From Rhodospirillales bacterium (GTDB taxonomy: Bacteria > Pseudomonadota > Alphaproteobacteria > Reyranellales > Reyranellaceae): a stretch of DNA of 52,069 nt. The DNA lies in contig JACPOB010000094.1 of NCBI GenBank assembly GCA_016185145.1, forward strand, positions 1 through 52,069, written 5' to 3'. A model generated the notes under the pieces. That model did no database searches and was not told the DNA's origin. It saw only the letters and a program-made list of their open reading frames with translations. This document shows positions 15,352 through 23,464 of the stretch, in pieces. Every line of letters starts with the position of its first letter. Position 1 is the first letter of the stretch. Made by a program: the position numbers and the translations under genes.

Positions 15352-15368
15352 CATATGCGCAGAATATG
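15352..15368. promoter_or_regulatory. Candidate LysR-type operator
   Basis: CATAT-GCGCAGA-ATATG: a short interrupted dyad with the T-N11-A spacing used by LysR regulators, in the AT-rich part of the lysR/TSUP intergenic region, 81 bp before the TSUP start. The adjoining sequence (TATCATATATTTG) may hold the promoter -10 region. Prediction from pattern only. Confidence 0.35.
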
Positions 15369-15448
15369 TAAAGCCCCATTTATCATATATTTGAAGTGTG
15401 CACATCGCACGCCCATGCTCGCGGCGCTTCGCTACCGGAGACGCCGCC

Positions 15449-16195
15449 ATGACCGCCCTGCTCGCCGCCAGCCTCTCGGCCCTGATGATCTTCACCGCCC
15501 TGCTGTCGGGCGTGTTCGGCATGGCGGGCGGGCTGATCCTGATCGGCGTCCTGCTGGTGGTCATGCCCCTGCCGCAGGCCATGGTGCTGCACGCCGTGAC
15601 GCAGATGGCCTCCAACGGCTGGCGCGCCTTCCTGTGGTGGCGCCACATCGAGTGGAAGATCGCGGCGGCCAGCATCGTCGGCAGCCTGCTCGCGGTCGGC
15701 CTGTGGTCGCTCTGGCTCTACGTGCCCGACCGCGCGGTGGCGCTGCTGCTGCTCGGCATCTCGCCCTTCATCGTGCGGGCGATCCCCGACAGCGTGCTGC
15801 CGCGCAACCTCGGTCCCGGCCAGATGCTGGGCGGCAGCGCCATCTGCATGATGCTGATGCTGGTCGCGGGCGTCACCGGCCCGCTGCTCGACACGCTGTT
15901 CCTGCGCACGACGCTCGAGCGCAAGCAGATCATCGCCACCAAGGCCGCCTGCCAGCTCTTCAGCCACAGCCTGAAGCTCGTCTACTTCGGCGCGCTGATC
16001 GACCAGGCGGGCTCGGTCGAGCCGTGGTTCCTCGCCATCGCCGTCGCCTCGTCGATGATCGGCACCTCGCTCGGCAAGCTCCTGCTCGAGAAGCTCTCGG
16101 ACAAGCAGTTCCGCGTCTGGTCGAACCGTCTCATCACCACCATCGCGACCTACTATGTCGGCTACAGCCTGGTCCTGATGGCGGGCCTCGCCTGA
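15449..16195 (+). CDS. TSUP-family (TauE/SafE) membrane permease
   Basis: 248 aa with about eight hydrophobic segments: ALLAASLSALMIFTALLSGVFGMAGGLILIGVLLVV at the start carries the TSUP motif GMAGG; the second repeat has GPLLDTLFLRTTLERKQIIATKAACQLFSH, a conserved loop of this subgroup. Inner membrane; the family exports or imports sulfur-containing organic anions such as sulfoacetate or sulfite. ATG 15449 follows CCGGAG. It is divergent from the LysR gene, so it is the likely regulatory target. Confidence 0.85.
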   Translation: MTALLAASLSALMIFTALLSGVFGMAGGLILIGVLLVVMPLPQAMVLHAVTQMASNGWRAFLWWRHIEWKIAAASIVGSLLAVGLWSLWLYVPDRAVALLLLGISPFIVRAIPDSVLPRNLGPGQMLGGSAICMMLMLVAGVTGPLLDTLFLRTTLERKQIIATKAACQLFSHSLKLVYFGALIDQAGSVEPWFLAIAVASSMIGTSLGKLLLEKLSDKQFRVWSNRLITTIATYYVGYSLVLMAGLA

Positions 16196-16205
16196 ACAGT
16201 CTCTT

Positions 16206-16232
16206 CCTCCCCATGCATCCACCCGGGGAGGC
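16206..16232. repeat. Short CTCCCC/GGGGAG inverted repeat
   Basis: CCTCCCC ... GGGGAGG with an 11-12 base loop, about 10 bp after the TSUP stop and before the next gene on the same strand. Similar in composition to the other C/G-rich intergenic palindromes of the window. No T-run. Confidence 0.4.
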
Positions 16233-16302
16233 GGGCGGAGGGTCGCGAGCCATCGTTGCGGGTGCTCGTGACCCCTTCGGCTTTCATGCTCTACAATGGC
16301 CC

Positions 16303-16725
16303 GTGGCCATTCCCCCAGGTTTTCGCAAGCTCACCGAAGCATCCGGTTTCGCCGCGGCCAACGGGCCGTGGTTCGAGAAGATCGACGGCGACCGCGCCAT
16401 CCGTGGCTTCCTGCCCGGCCCGCAGCACGCCAATGCACTCGGCATCGTGCATGGCGGAATGCTGGCGGCCTTCCTCGATTCGGCGATGGGCACGGCCGTC
16501 TTGCACACGCTGAAACGCAGAGCAGTGACGGTGCGCCTGTCGCTCGACTATCTCGGCCCCGGCCGCGTCGGCGAGTGGCTGCAGGCCGAAGGCGAGATCG
16601 TCGGCCACGACGAGCATGTGGCGCAGGTGAGAGGCCGTCTCTATGGCCCGCGCCACGAGGTGTTGACGGGACTGGGCGTGTTCGCGTTGCTGAGCCGTCA
16701 GCGCCCGCACACGCCTCGGCGTTAG
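16303..16725 (+). CDS. PaaI-family hotdog thioesterase
   Basis: 140 aa. Starts at GTG 16303 (VAIPPGFRKLTEASGFAAANGPWFE), the point where similarity to the family begins; there is no better start downstream. The hotdog core has NALGIVHGGMLAAFLDSAMGTAV with the HGG motif and SLDYLGPGRVGEWLQAEGEIVGHD. A cytoplasmic acyl-CoA thioesterase of unknown substrate. It is the second of three members of this superfamily in the window. A 60-bp AT-rich gap separates it from the polyol locus downstream. Confidence 0.82.
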   Translation: MAIPPGFRKLTEASGFAAANGPWFEKIDGDRAIRGFLPGPQHANALGIVHGGMLAAFLDSAMGTAVLHTLKRRAVTVRLSLDYLGPGRVGEWLQAEGEIVGHDEHVAQVRGRLYGPRHEVLTGLGVFALLSRQRPHTPRR

Positions 16726-16784
16726 ATTGGGCAATTGCTCATCAACGTAGTATATGATCACATTGAAAGTTACTTACCCGGGCG

Positions 16785-17441
16785 ATGATGCGGCCACATC
16801 TCATCATTTTCGACTGCGATGGCGTGCTGGTCGACAGCGAAGTCTTGAGCTGCCGCTGCCTGTGCGAAGCCCTGGCAGGATGTGGCATCGAGATCGGCCT
16901 GGAGGAAACCCTTGACCTGTTTCTCGGGCGCAGCCTGGACGCCGTGCTCGACCATTACCAAGCTCTCGGACGGTCCATCCCCCGGCAATTTCCGGCCGAG
17001 CTGATGGCAAAAGTGCAGGATACCTTCCGCGCCGCCCTTTGCCCCATCGAAGGCGTCGGGCCGGTGCTGGAGGGCCTGCGGATGCCGCACTGCGTCGCCT
17101 CCTCCAGCGCGCTTGATCGGGTGTCCCTCTCGCTGTCCCTGGCCGGTCTTGCCCGGCATTTCGGCGACCGGCTCTATACCGCGCAGATGGTGGACCGTGG
17201 CAAGCCGGCTCCCGATCTCTTTCTCTATGCCGCCCGGCGCATGCAGGCCGACCCGGCGCGCACGCTCGTGATCGAGGACAGTGTGAGCGGCGTGCGGGCG
17301 GCCAAGGCCGCCGGCATGACGGTCTGGGGATTTGTCGGCGGCAGCCACTATCGCGGCCGCGACGGCGCCGCCAAGCTGTGCGAAGCGGGGGCTGACCGGG
17401 TATTTGCGCGCATGGCCGACTTTTGGCCGGCCGATCGGTAG
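16785..17441 (+). CDS. HAD-superfamily phosphatase (beta-phosphoglucomutase-like subgroup)
   Basis: 218 aa. HAD motif I FDCDGVLVDSE (nucleophile Asp and acid Asp), an alpha-helical cap (residues 20-80), motif II ASSSALDR, motif III Lys in VDRGKPAPDLFLYAARRM and motif IV VIEDSVSGVRAAKAAG. The family dephosphorylates sugar or polyol phosphates. Being the first gene of the polyol locus and only 5 bp upstream of the regulator start, it probably removes dead-end or toxic sugar phosphates there, as suggested for HAD genes in related polyol operons; this is inference. Confidence 0.85.
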   Translation: MMRPHLIIFDCDGVLVDSEVLSCRCLCEALAGCGIEIGLEETLDLFLGRSLDAVLDHYQALGRSIPRQFPAELMAKVQDTFRAALCPIEGVGPVLEGLRMPHCVASSSALDRVSLSLSLAGLARHFGDRLYTAQMVDRGKPAPDLFLYAARRMQADPARTLVIEDSVSGVRAAKAAGMTVWGFVGGSHYRGRDGAAKLCEAGADRVFARMADFWPADR

Positions 17442-17446
17442 AGGTC

Positions 17447-18403
17447 ATGGCGATTTCCGACAATGACAAGACACGTCTCGACGAGGCGGCGCGGGCCGGC
17501 TGGCTCTATTTCATCGCCGGCCATACGCAGGATGAAATCGCCAAGGCGCTGAAGATCTCGCGCGCTTCGGCGCAGCGCCTGGTCTCGCTCTGTCTCGCCG
17601 AGCGGCTGATCACCTTTCGTCTGGAACATCCGATCTCGGCCTGCATGGAGTTGGCGGCCCGGCTCAGGGACCAGTTCCATCTCGCCTGTTGCGATGTCGT
17701 GCCGACCGACCCTGCCGCCCCGCTGGCTGCCACCGGCATCGCCGAACGCGCCGCCACCATCCTGGAAGCAACCCTGCGCACGGAGAAGCCGACGATCGTC
17801 GCCTTGGGCACGGGCCGCGCCGTGCGCGCGGCGGTCGAGCGGGTGTCCCAGATCGATTGTCCCAATCACCAGATCGTATCGCTGGTGGGCAACATCTCGA
17901 CCGATGGCTCGGCGAGCTCCTTCGACACGGTCGGCCGGCTCGCCGACCGTACCAAAGCCCGGCACTATCCCATGCCGCTGCCGTTCCTGATGTCGTCCAG
18001 AAGCATCCTCGAGCAGATGCTGCGCATCGACTCGATCGCCAAGGTGCGGGCGGTCGCCGCCAAGGCCGATTTGCGCCTTGTCGGCGTGGGCCAGATGGAC
18101 CAGGCGGCGCAGGTCTATGTCGACGGCTTCGTCTCGCGCGAGGAGCTGTTCGAGATGAGACGGCGGGGCGCCGTCGGCGAGCTGATCGGCTGGGCCTTCG
18201 ATGCCGAGGGTGACGTCATCGAAGGCGGAACCAACGCCCGGCTCACCAGCATCGCCCTGCAGGTTCCCGCCCGCGGCCTGACCATCGGCGCCGCCGTGGG
18301 GCCGGCGAAAGTCGCGGCGATCAAGGCGGCGTTGAAGGGCCGCCTGCTCAACGGGCTCATAACCGACGAAGCGACCGCCGGCGCGATCCTCCAGCGCTCG
18401 TGA
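17447..18403 (+). CDS. SorC/DeoR-type sugar-binding transcriptional regulator
   Basis: 318 aa. N-terminal helix-turn-helix: AGWLYFIAGHTQDEIAKALKISRASAQRLVSLCLAERLI. From residue 60 a SorC-type sugar-phosphate-binding domain follows, with VALGTGRAVRAAVERV, SLVGNISTDGSAS and VDGFVSREELFEM. ATG 17447 follows AGAGGTC; the overlapping upstream Met would extend into the HAD stop region. It likely represses the polyol genes, binding the dyad at 18432-18466 and releasing it when a sugar phosphate accumulates. Confidence 0.85.
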   Translation: MAISDNDKTRLDEAARAGWLYFIAGHTQDEIAKALKISRASAQRLVSLCLAERLITFRLEHPISACMELAARLRDQFHLACCDVVPTDPAAPLAATGIAERAATILEATLRTEKPTIVALGTGRAVRAAVERVSQIDCPNHQIVSLVGNISTDGSASSFDTVGRLADRTKARHYPMPLPFLMSSRSILEQMLRIDSIAKVRAVAAKADLRLVGVGQMDQAAQVYVDGFVSREELFEMRRRGAVGELIGWAFDAEGDVIEGGTNARLTSIALQVPARGLTIGAAVGPAKVAAIKAALKGRLLNGLITDEATAGAILQRS

Positions 18404-18410
18404 TCCACCC

Positions 18411-18440
18411 TTGACAGGGCTGGGGCTTGGTTTGAACATA
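18411..18440 (+). promoter_or_regulatory. Predicted promoter of polyol transport operon
   Basis: A perfect -35 hexamer TTGACA (18411-18416) is followed 17-18 bases later by GAACATA, a weak -10 that lies inside the left arm of the operator. A weak -10 under a repressor dyad fits a repressible, inducer-controlled promoter. Confidence 0.5.
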
Positions 18441-18466
18441 CGCCCAACGCGTGGGCATATGCTCAA
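18432..18466. promoter_or_regulatory. Operator dyad for the SorC-type regulator
   Basis: Arms TTGAACATACGCCCA and TGGGCATATGCTCAA around ACGCG; 13 of 15 positions are symmetric. It lies between the regulator gene and the binding-protein gene, overlapping the predicted -10 box. No second copy was seen upstream of the HAD gene. Confidence 0.65.
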
Positions 18467-18487
18467 CGCGAGTCTTGGGAGGATACC

Positions 18488-19798
18488 GTGAAGCCATCAC
18501 TTGGCGCCCTTCTGGGCGCGGCCATCCTGTCGATTTCGGCTCCCGCAATAGCAGAGACGCTGACCATCGCCACCGTGAACAACGGCGACATGATCCGCAT
18601 GCAGGGACTGACCAACGACTTCACCGCCAAGAATCCCGACGTCACCGTGAAGTGGGTGACGCTCGAGGAGAACGTGCTGCGCCAGCGCGTGACGACGGAC
18701 ATCGCCACCAAGGGCGGCCAGTTCGACGTGCTGACCATCGGCACCTACGAGGTGCCGATCTGGGCCAAGAAGGGCTGGCTGGTGCCGCTCGCCAATCTCG
18801 GTGCCGATTACGACGTGGCGGACCTGCTGCCCAAGATCCGCGATGCCGTGTCCGTCGATGGCAAGCTCTACGCCGCGCCGTTCTACGGCGAGAGCTCGAT
18901 GATCATGTATCGCACCGACCTCTTCCAGAAGGCCGGGCTGACGATGCCCGAGAAGCCGACCTGGGACTTCGTGATCGACGCCGCCAAGAAGCTCACCGAC
19001 AAGTCGGCCGGCGTCTACGGCATCTGCCTGCGCGGCAAGGCCGGCTGGGGCGAGAACATGGCGTTCCTGACGGCGATGGCCAATTCCTACGGCGCGCGCT
19101 GGTTCGACGAGAAATGGCAGCCGCAGTTCGACAAGCCGGAGTGGAAGAAGACGCTCACGACCTATGTCGACCTGATGAAGGCGGCGGGCCCGCCGGGCGC
19201 CAGCTCCAACGGCTTCAACGAGAACCTCGCCTTGTTCAATGCCGGCAAGTGCGCGATGTGGATCGATGCCACGGTCGCGGCCTCCTTCGTGACCAATCCC
19301 AAGGACTCGAGGGTGGCCGACAAGGTCGGCTTCGCCATGGCGCCGAACGCCGGCCTGGGCAAGAACGCCAACTGGCTGTGGGCCTGGAACCTCGCCATTC
19401 CGGCCGGCTCCAAGAAGGTGCCCGCCGCCGAGAAGTTCATCGGCTGGGCGACCAGCAAGGACTACGCCAAGCTCGTCGCCGCCAAGGAGGGATGGGCGAA
19501 CGTTCCGCCGGGAACGCGCACGTCGCTCTACCAGAATCCGGAATATCAGAAGGTGGCGCCGTTCGCCAAGCCGACGCTTGCCTCGATCGACGCCGCCGAT
19601 CCCAACAAGCCGACGGTGCAGCCGGTGCCCTATGTCGGCGTGCAGTACGCGGCGATCCCCGAGTTCCAGGGTATCGGCACCGCCGTCGGCCAGCAATTCT
19701 CCGCGGCGTTGTCGGGGGCCTCGACAGTCGACGCGGCGCTCGCCGCCGCGCAATCCTCGACCGAACGCGAAATGAAGCGCGCCGGCTACATCAAGTGA
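18488..19798 (+). CDS. smoE: Polyol ABC transporter substrate-binding protein
   Basis: 436 aa. Signal peptide MKPSLGALLGAAILSISAPAIA, cleaved before ETLTIATVNN. The mature protein is a family 1 extracellular binding protein with motifs of sorbitol/mannitol receptors: FTAKNPDVTVKWVTLEENVLRQRVTTDIATKGGQFDVLTIGTYEVP, YGESSMIMYRTDLF, and a C-terminal RTSLYQNPEYQ. It delivers a sugar alcohol to the membrane permeases encoded next. It starts 22 bp after the operator, behind GGGAGG. Symbol given by family resemblance and operon order; D-sorbitol, mannitol, D-arabitol and ribitol cannot be distinguished by sequence alone. Confidence 0.85.
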   Translation: MKPSLGALLGAAILSISAPAIAETLTIATVNNGDMIRMQGLTNDFTAKNPDVTVKWVTLEENVLRQRVTTDIATKGGQFDVLTIGTYEVPIWAKKGWLVPLANLGADYDVADLLPKIRDAVSVDGKLYAAPFYGESSMIMYRTDLFQKAGLTMPEKPTWDFVIDAAKKLTDKSAGVYGICLRGKAGWGENMAFLTAMANSYGARWFDEKWQPQFDKPEWKKTLTTYVDLMKAAGPPGASSNGFNENLALFNAGKCAMWIDATVAASFVTNPKDSRVADKVGFAMAPNAGLGKNANWLWAWNLAIPAGSKKVPAAEKFIGWATSKDYAKLVAAKEGWANVPPGTRTSLYQNPEYQKVAPFAKPTLASIDAADPNKPTVQPVPYVGVQYAAIPEFQGIGTAVGQQFSAALSGASTVDAALAAAQSSTEREMKRAGYIK

Positions 19799-19810
19799 GC
19801 CATCTGCGGC

Positions 19811-19835
19811 CATCGGATCGCTCGGCGATCCGATG
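19811..19835 (+). promoter_or_regulatory. Intercistronic stem-loop between binding protein and permeases
   Basis: Perfect 10-bp arms CATCGGATCG / CGATCCGATG with loop CTCGG, 12 nt after the binding-protein stop and 45 nt before the first permease. No T-run follows. Such stems protect the 3' end of the upstream cistron and raise the binding protein above the permeases (as known for malE-malF); inferred here. Confidence 0.6.
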
Positions 19836-19880
19836 ACCGCCTCGTCCGCTGCCCCTTCGCTCCGCTGACGGCGACTTTCG

Positions 19881-20753
19881 ATGGCGACCCAACAGACGCA
19901 AGTTCTCGCCCGTGGCCTGCTGACGCCGGCCGTCGCGCTGCTGTTGGTGTGGATGATCGTGCCGCTGGCGATGACGATCTATTTCTCGACGTTGCGCTAC
20001 AGCCTGCTCGACCCCGGATCCGAAACCTTCATCGGCCTGGACAACTTCCGATACTTCCTCACCGACCCCGCCTTCCTGGCGTCGCTGCAGAACACCCTCG
20101 TGCTGGTGGGCTCGGTGCTGGCGCTGACGATCGTCCTCGGCGTTCCCTTGGCGCTGCTGCTCGACCAGCCGGTGATCGGGCGCAACATCGTGCGGTTGAT
20201 GGTGATCGCGCCGTTCTTCGTCATGCCGACCGTGAGCGCGCTGGTCTGGAAAAACCTGCTGCTGCATCCGGTCTCGGGGATGTTGTCGTGGCTCTCGACC
20301 TTGGTCGGCGTCACGCCGATCGACTGGTTCAACGATGCGCCGATGCTCGCCATCATATTGATCGTGGCCTGGCAATGGCTGCCTTTCGCGACCCTCATCC
20401 TGCTCACCGCCCTGCAGTCGCAGGACGAGGAACAGAAGGAGGCGGCCGAGATGGACGGCGCCGGCGCCTTCAGCACCTTCCTCCACCTCACGCTGCCGCA
20501 TCTGGCGCGGCCGATCACGGTCGTCATCCTGATCGAGACGATCTTTCTCCTGACCGTGTTCGCCGAGATCTTCGTGACGACCGGCGGTGGCCCCGGCCTG
20601 CAGACGACCAACATCGCCTTCCTGATCTACTCCCAGGCGCTCATCCAGTACGACGTCGGCAGCGCCTCGGCCGGCGGGCTGGTCGCGGTCGTGATCGCCA
20701 ATATCCTGGCCTTCTTCCTCGTCCGCGTCGTCGGACGGAACCTCGAGGCCTAG
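19881..20753 (+). CDS. smoF: Polyol ABC transporter permease (MalF-like)
   Basis: 290 aa with six hydrophobic segments, beginning LLTPAVALLLVWMIVPLAMTIYFST. The EAA loop that contacts the ATPase reads EEQKEAAEMDGAGAFSTFLHLTLPHLARP (residues 190-218). Belongs to the MalF/UgpA class of sugar permeases; inner membrane. It forms a heterodimer with the next gene product. ATG 19881; the stop is 3 bp before the next start, so the two are tightly coupled. Confidence 0.88.
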   Translation: MATQQTQVLARGLLTPAVALLLVWMIVPLAMTIYFSTLRYSLLDPGSETFIGLDNFRYFLTDPAFLASLQNTLVLVGSVLALTIVLGVPLALLLDQPVIGRNIVRLMVIAPFFVMPTVSALVWKNLLLHPVSGMLSWLSTLVGVTPIDWFNDAPMLAIILIVAWQWLPFATLILLTALQSQDEEQKEAAEMDGAGAFSTFLHLTLPHLARPITVVILIETIFLLTVFAEIFVTTGGGPGLQTTNIAFLIYSQALIQYDVGSASAGGLVAVVIANILAFFLVRVVGRNLEA

Positions 20754-20756
20754 ACG

Positions 20757-21587
<831 letters not shown>

Positions 21588-21599
21588 GGGCGAAACGAC

Positions 21600-22616
21600 A
21601 TGGGCCAGATCACGCTCCAGGGAGTCCACAAGTCCTTCGGCCAGCTCGAGATCATCAAGGACGCCAATCTCGACATCGCCGACGGCTCGTTCGTGGTCTT
21701 TGTCGGTCCGTCCGGCTGCGGCAAGACCACGCTGTTGCGGCTGATCGCCGGCCTCGAGGACGTGACCGGCGGGCAGATCCTGATCGACGGCCAGAACGTG
21801 GTGAACGTTCCGCCGGCCAAGCGCGGCCTGTCGATGGTCTTCCAGTCCTACGCGCTCTATCCGCATATGAGCGTGCGCGGCAACATCGCCTTCGGCCTCA
21901 AGATGGCGGGCCTGCCGCGCTCCGAGATCGACCGCAAGGTGGCCGCCGCGGCGGCAACGCTCAACCTCACGCCCTATCTCGACCGCAAGCCGCGCGAGCT
22001 TTCCGGCGGGCAGCGCCAGCGGGTCGCGATCGGGCGTGCCATCGTGCGCGAACCCAAGGCTTTCCTGTTCGACGAGCCGCTCAGCAACCTCGATGCCGCG
22101 CTCCGTGTGCAGATGCGCATGGAAGTCACCCGGCTGCAGAAGCAGCTGGCAACGACCGCGATCTACGTCACCCATGACCAGGTCGAAGCCATGACCATGG
22201 CCGACCGCATCGTGGTGCTGAACGCCGGTCGGGTCGAACAGTACGGCTCGCCGCTGGAGCTGTACGAGCGGCCGGCCAACCTGTTCGTCGCGGGCTTCAT
22301 CGGCTCGCCGAAGATGAACTTCGTCTCCGGCGTGCCCGCCGACCAGCACGGCGCCGCCACCATCGGCATCCGACCCGAGCACTTGCGCATCGCGCGCGCC
22401 GGTGAGGGTGGGAGTGAGGGCTGGCCGGGCACGGTATCGGTTGCCGAGCATCTCGGCAGCGACACCTTCCTTTATGTCGATGCCGGCGCGCTCGGACTGC
22501 TGACCGTGCGTGGCATCGGCGAGATCCATCTCAAGGGCGGCGATCGCGTGTGGCTGTCGCCCGATCCCGCCCGGCTGCATCGCTTCGACAAGGACGGAAT
22601 GGCCATCCGCCATTGA
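21600..22616 (+). CDS. smoK: Polyol ABC transporter ATPase (MalK/UgpC-like)
   Basis: 338 aa. Walker A GPSGCGKTT (residues 37-45), Q-loop FQSYALYPHMSV, signature LSGGQRQRVAIGRAIVREP, Walker B FLFDEPLSNLDAALR and switch His in VTHDQVEAMTMADR. The C-terminal TOBE/regulatory domain follows from about residue 235. Powers import through the two permeases; cytoplasmic face of the inner membrane. Slightly short regulatory domain but all ATPase motifs are intact. Start ATG 21600, behind GGGGCGAAACGAC. Confidence 0.88.
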   Translation: MGQITLQGVHKSFGQLEIIKDANLDIADGSFVVFVGPSGCGKTTLLRLIAGLEDVTGGQILIDGQNVVNVPPAKRGLSMVFQSYALYPHMSVRGNIAFGLKMAGLPRSEIDRKVAAAAATLNLTPYLDRKPRELSGGQRQRVAIGRAIVREPKAFLFDEPLSNLDAALRVQMRMEVTRLQKQLATTAIYVTHDQVEAMTMADRIVVLNAGRVEQYGSPLELYERPANLFVAGFIGSPKMNFVSGVPADQHGAATIGIRPEHLRIARAGEGGSEGWPGTVSVAEHLGSDTFLYVDAGALGLLTVRGIGEIHLKGGDRVWLSPDPARLHRFDKDGMAIRH

Positions 22617-22646
22617 ACGGCGGCGGTCCACAACGGGAAGGCGCGT

Positions 22647-23420
22647 ATGTATATCGAAAAGTTCAAGCTCGACGGCCGCATCGCCGTCGTGACCGGCGGC
22701 GGGCAGGGCATCGGTCTTGCCTGCGCGGAGGCGCTGGGTGAGGCCGGCGCCCGGCTCGTCGTCGCCGATCGTGATGCCAAGGTGGCCGACTCCGGTTGCG
22801 CCGGACTGAAGGCCAAGGGCTATACCGCCGAAGCGGTCGTCATGGACGTCACCGATTCGGCGCAGGTGGCGCATGTGGCGGCCGAGCTCGCAAAGCGGCA
22901 CGGCAAGGTCGACATCCTGGTCAACAACGCCGGCATCGCCCGCAGCGAAACGCCGGCGGAAACGGTCGCCGACGAGCACTGGCTGAATGTCATCGACGTC
23001 AACCTCAATGGCACCTTCTGGTGCTGTCGTGCGTTCGGCCGACACATGCTCGAGGCTGGGGCTGGCGCCATCGTCAATATCGGCTCGATGTCGGGCTTCA
23101 TCGTCAACAAGCCGCAGGAGCAGTGCTACTACAACGCCTCCAAGGCCGCGGTGCACCATCTCACCAGGTCGCTCGCCGCCGAGTGGGGCGCCCGTGGCGT
23201 GCGGGTCAATGCCGTGGCACCGACCTACATCGAGACCCCCCTGAATGCCTTCGTCCGCAACAATCCGCCGATGTACCAGGCCTGGATCGGCGGCACGCCG
23301 ATGGCCCGCATGGGCCGGGTGGATGAAGTGGCCTCAGTCGTGCTGTTCCTGGCGTCGGATGCGGCCAGTCTGATGACCGGCAGCGTCGTCCTCGTCGATG
23401 GCGGCTATACTTGCTGGTAG
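22647..23420 (+). CDS. SDR polyol dehydrogenase (galactitol/D-arabitol dehydrogenase-like)
   Basis: 257 aa classical short-chain dehydrogenase. Cofactor motif TGGGQGIGLACAEAL (residues 16-30), NNAGIA, catalytic Ser in NIGSMSGFIVNK and YNASK (Tyr/Lys). Asp at the end of the second strand (VVADRD) predicts NAD rather than NADP. Features DVNLNGTFWCCRAFGRHMLEAG and the C-terminal VDGGYTCW are very close, from memory, to the Rhodobacter galactitol dehydrogenase and D-arabitol dehydrogenases, less so to the SmoS sorbitol dehydrogenase usual at this operon position. It would oxidise the imported polyol to a ketose; with the following kinase, D-arabitol or ribitol to D-ribulose is the simplest assignment. 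Confidence 0.82.
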   Translation: MYIEKFKLDGRIAVVTGGGQGIGLACAEALGEAGARLVVADRDAKVADSGCAGLKAKGYTAEAVVMDVTDSAQVAHVAAELAKRHGKVDILVNNAGIARSETPAETVADEHWLNVIDVNLNGTFWCCRAFGRHMLEAGAGAIVNIGSMSGFIVNKPQEQCYYNASKAAVHHLTRSLAAEWGARGVRVNAVAPTYIETPLNAFVRNNPPMYQAWIGGTPMARMGRVDEVASVVLFLASDAASLMTGSVVLVDGGYTCW

Positions 23421-23464
23421 GCTCGCCCGAAGCTGACGGGCTTGCCCGGAGCTGAGGGGTCGCA

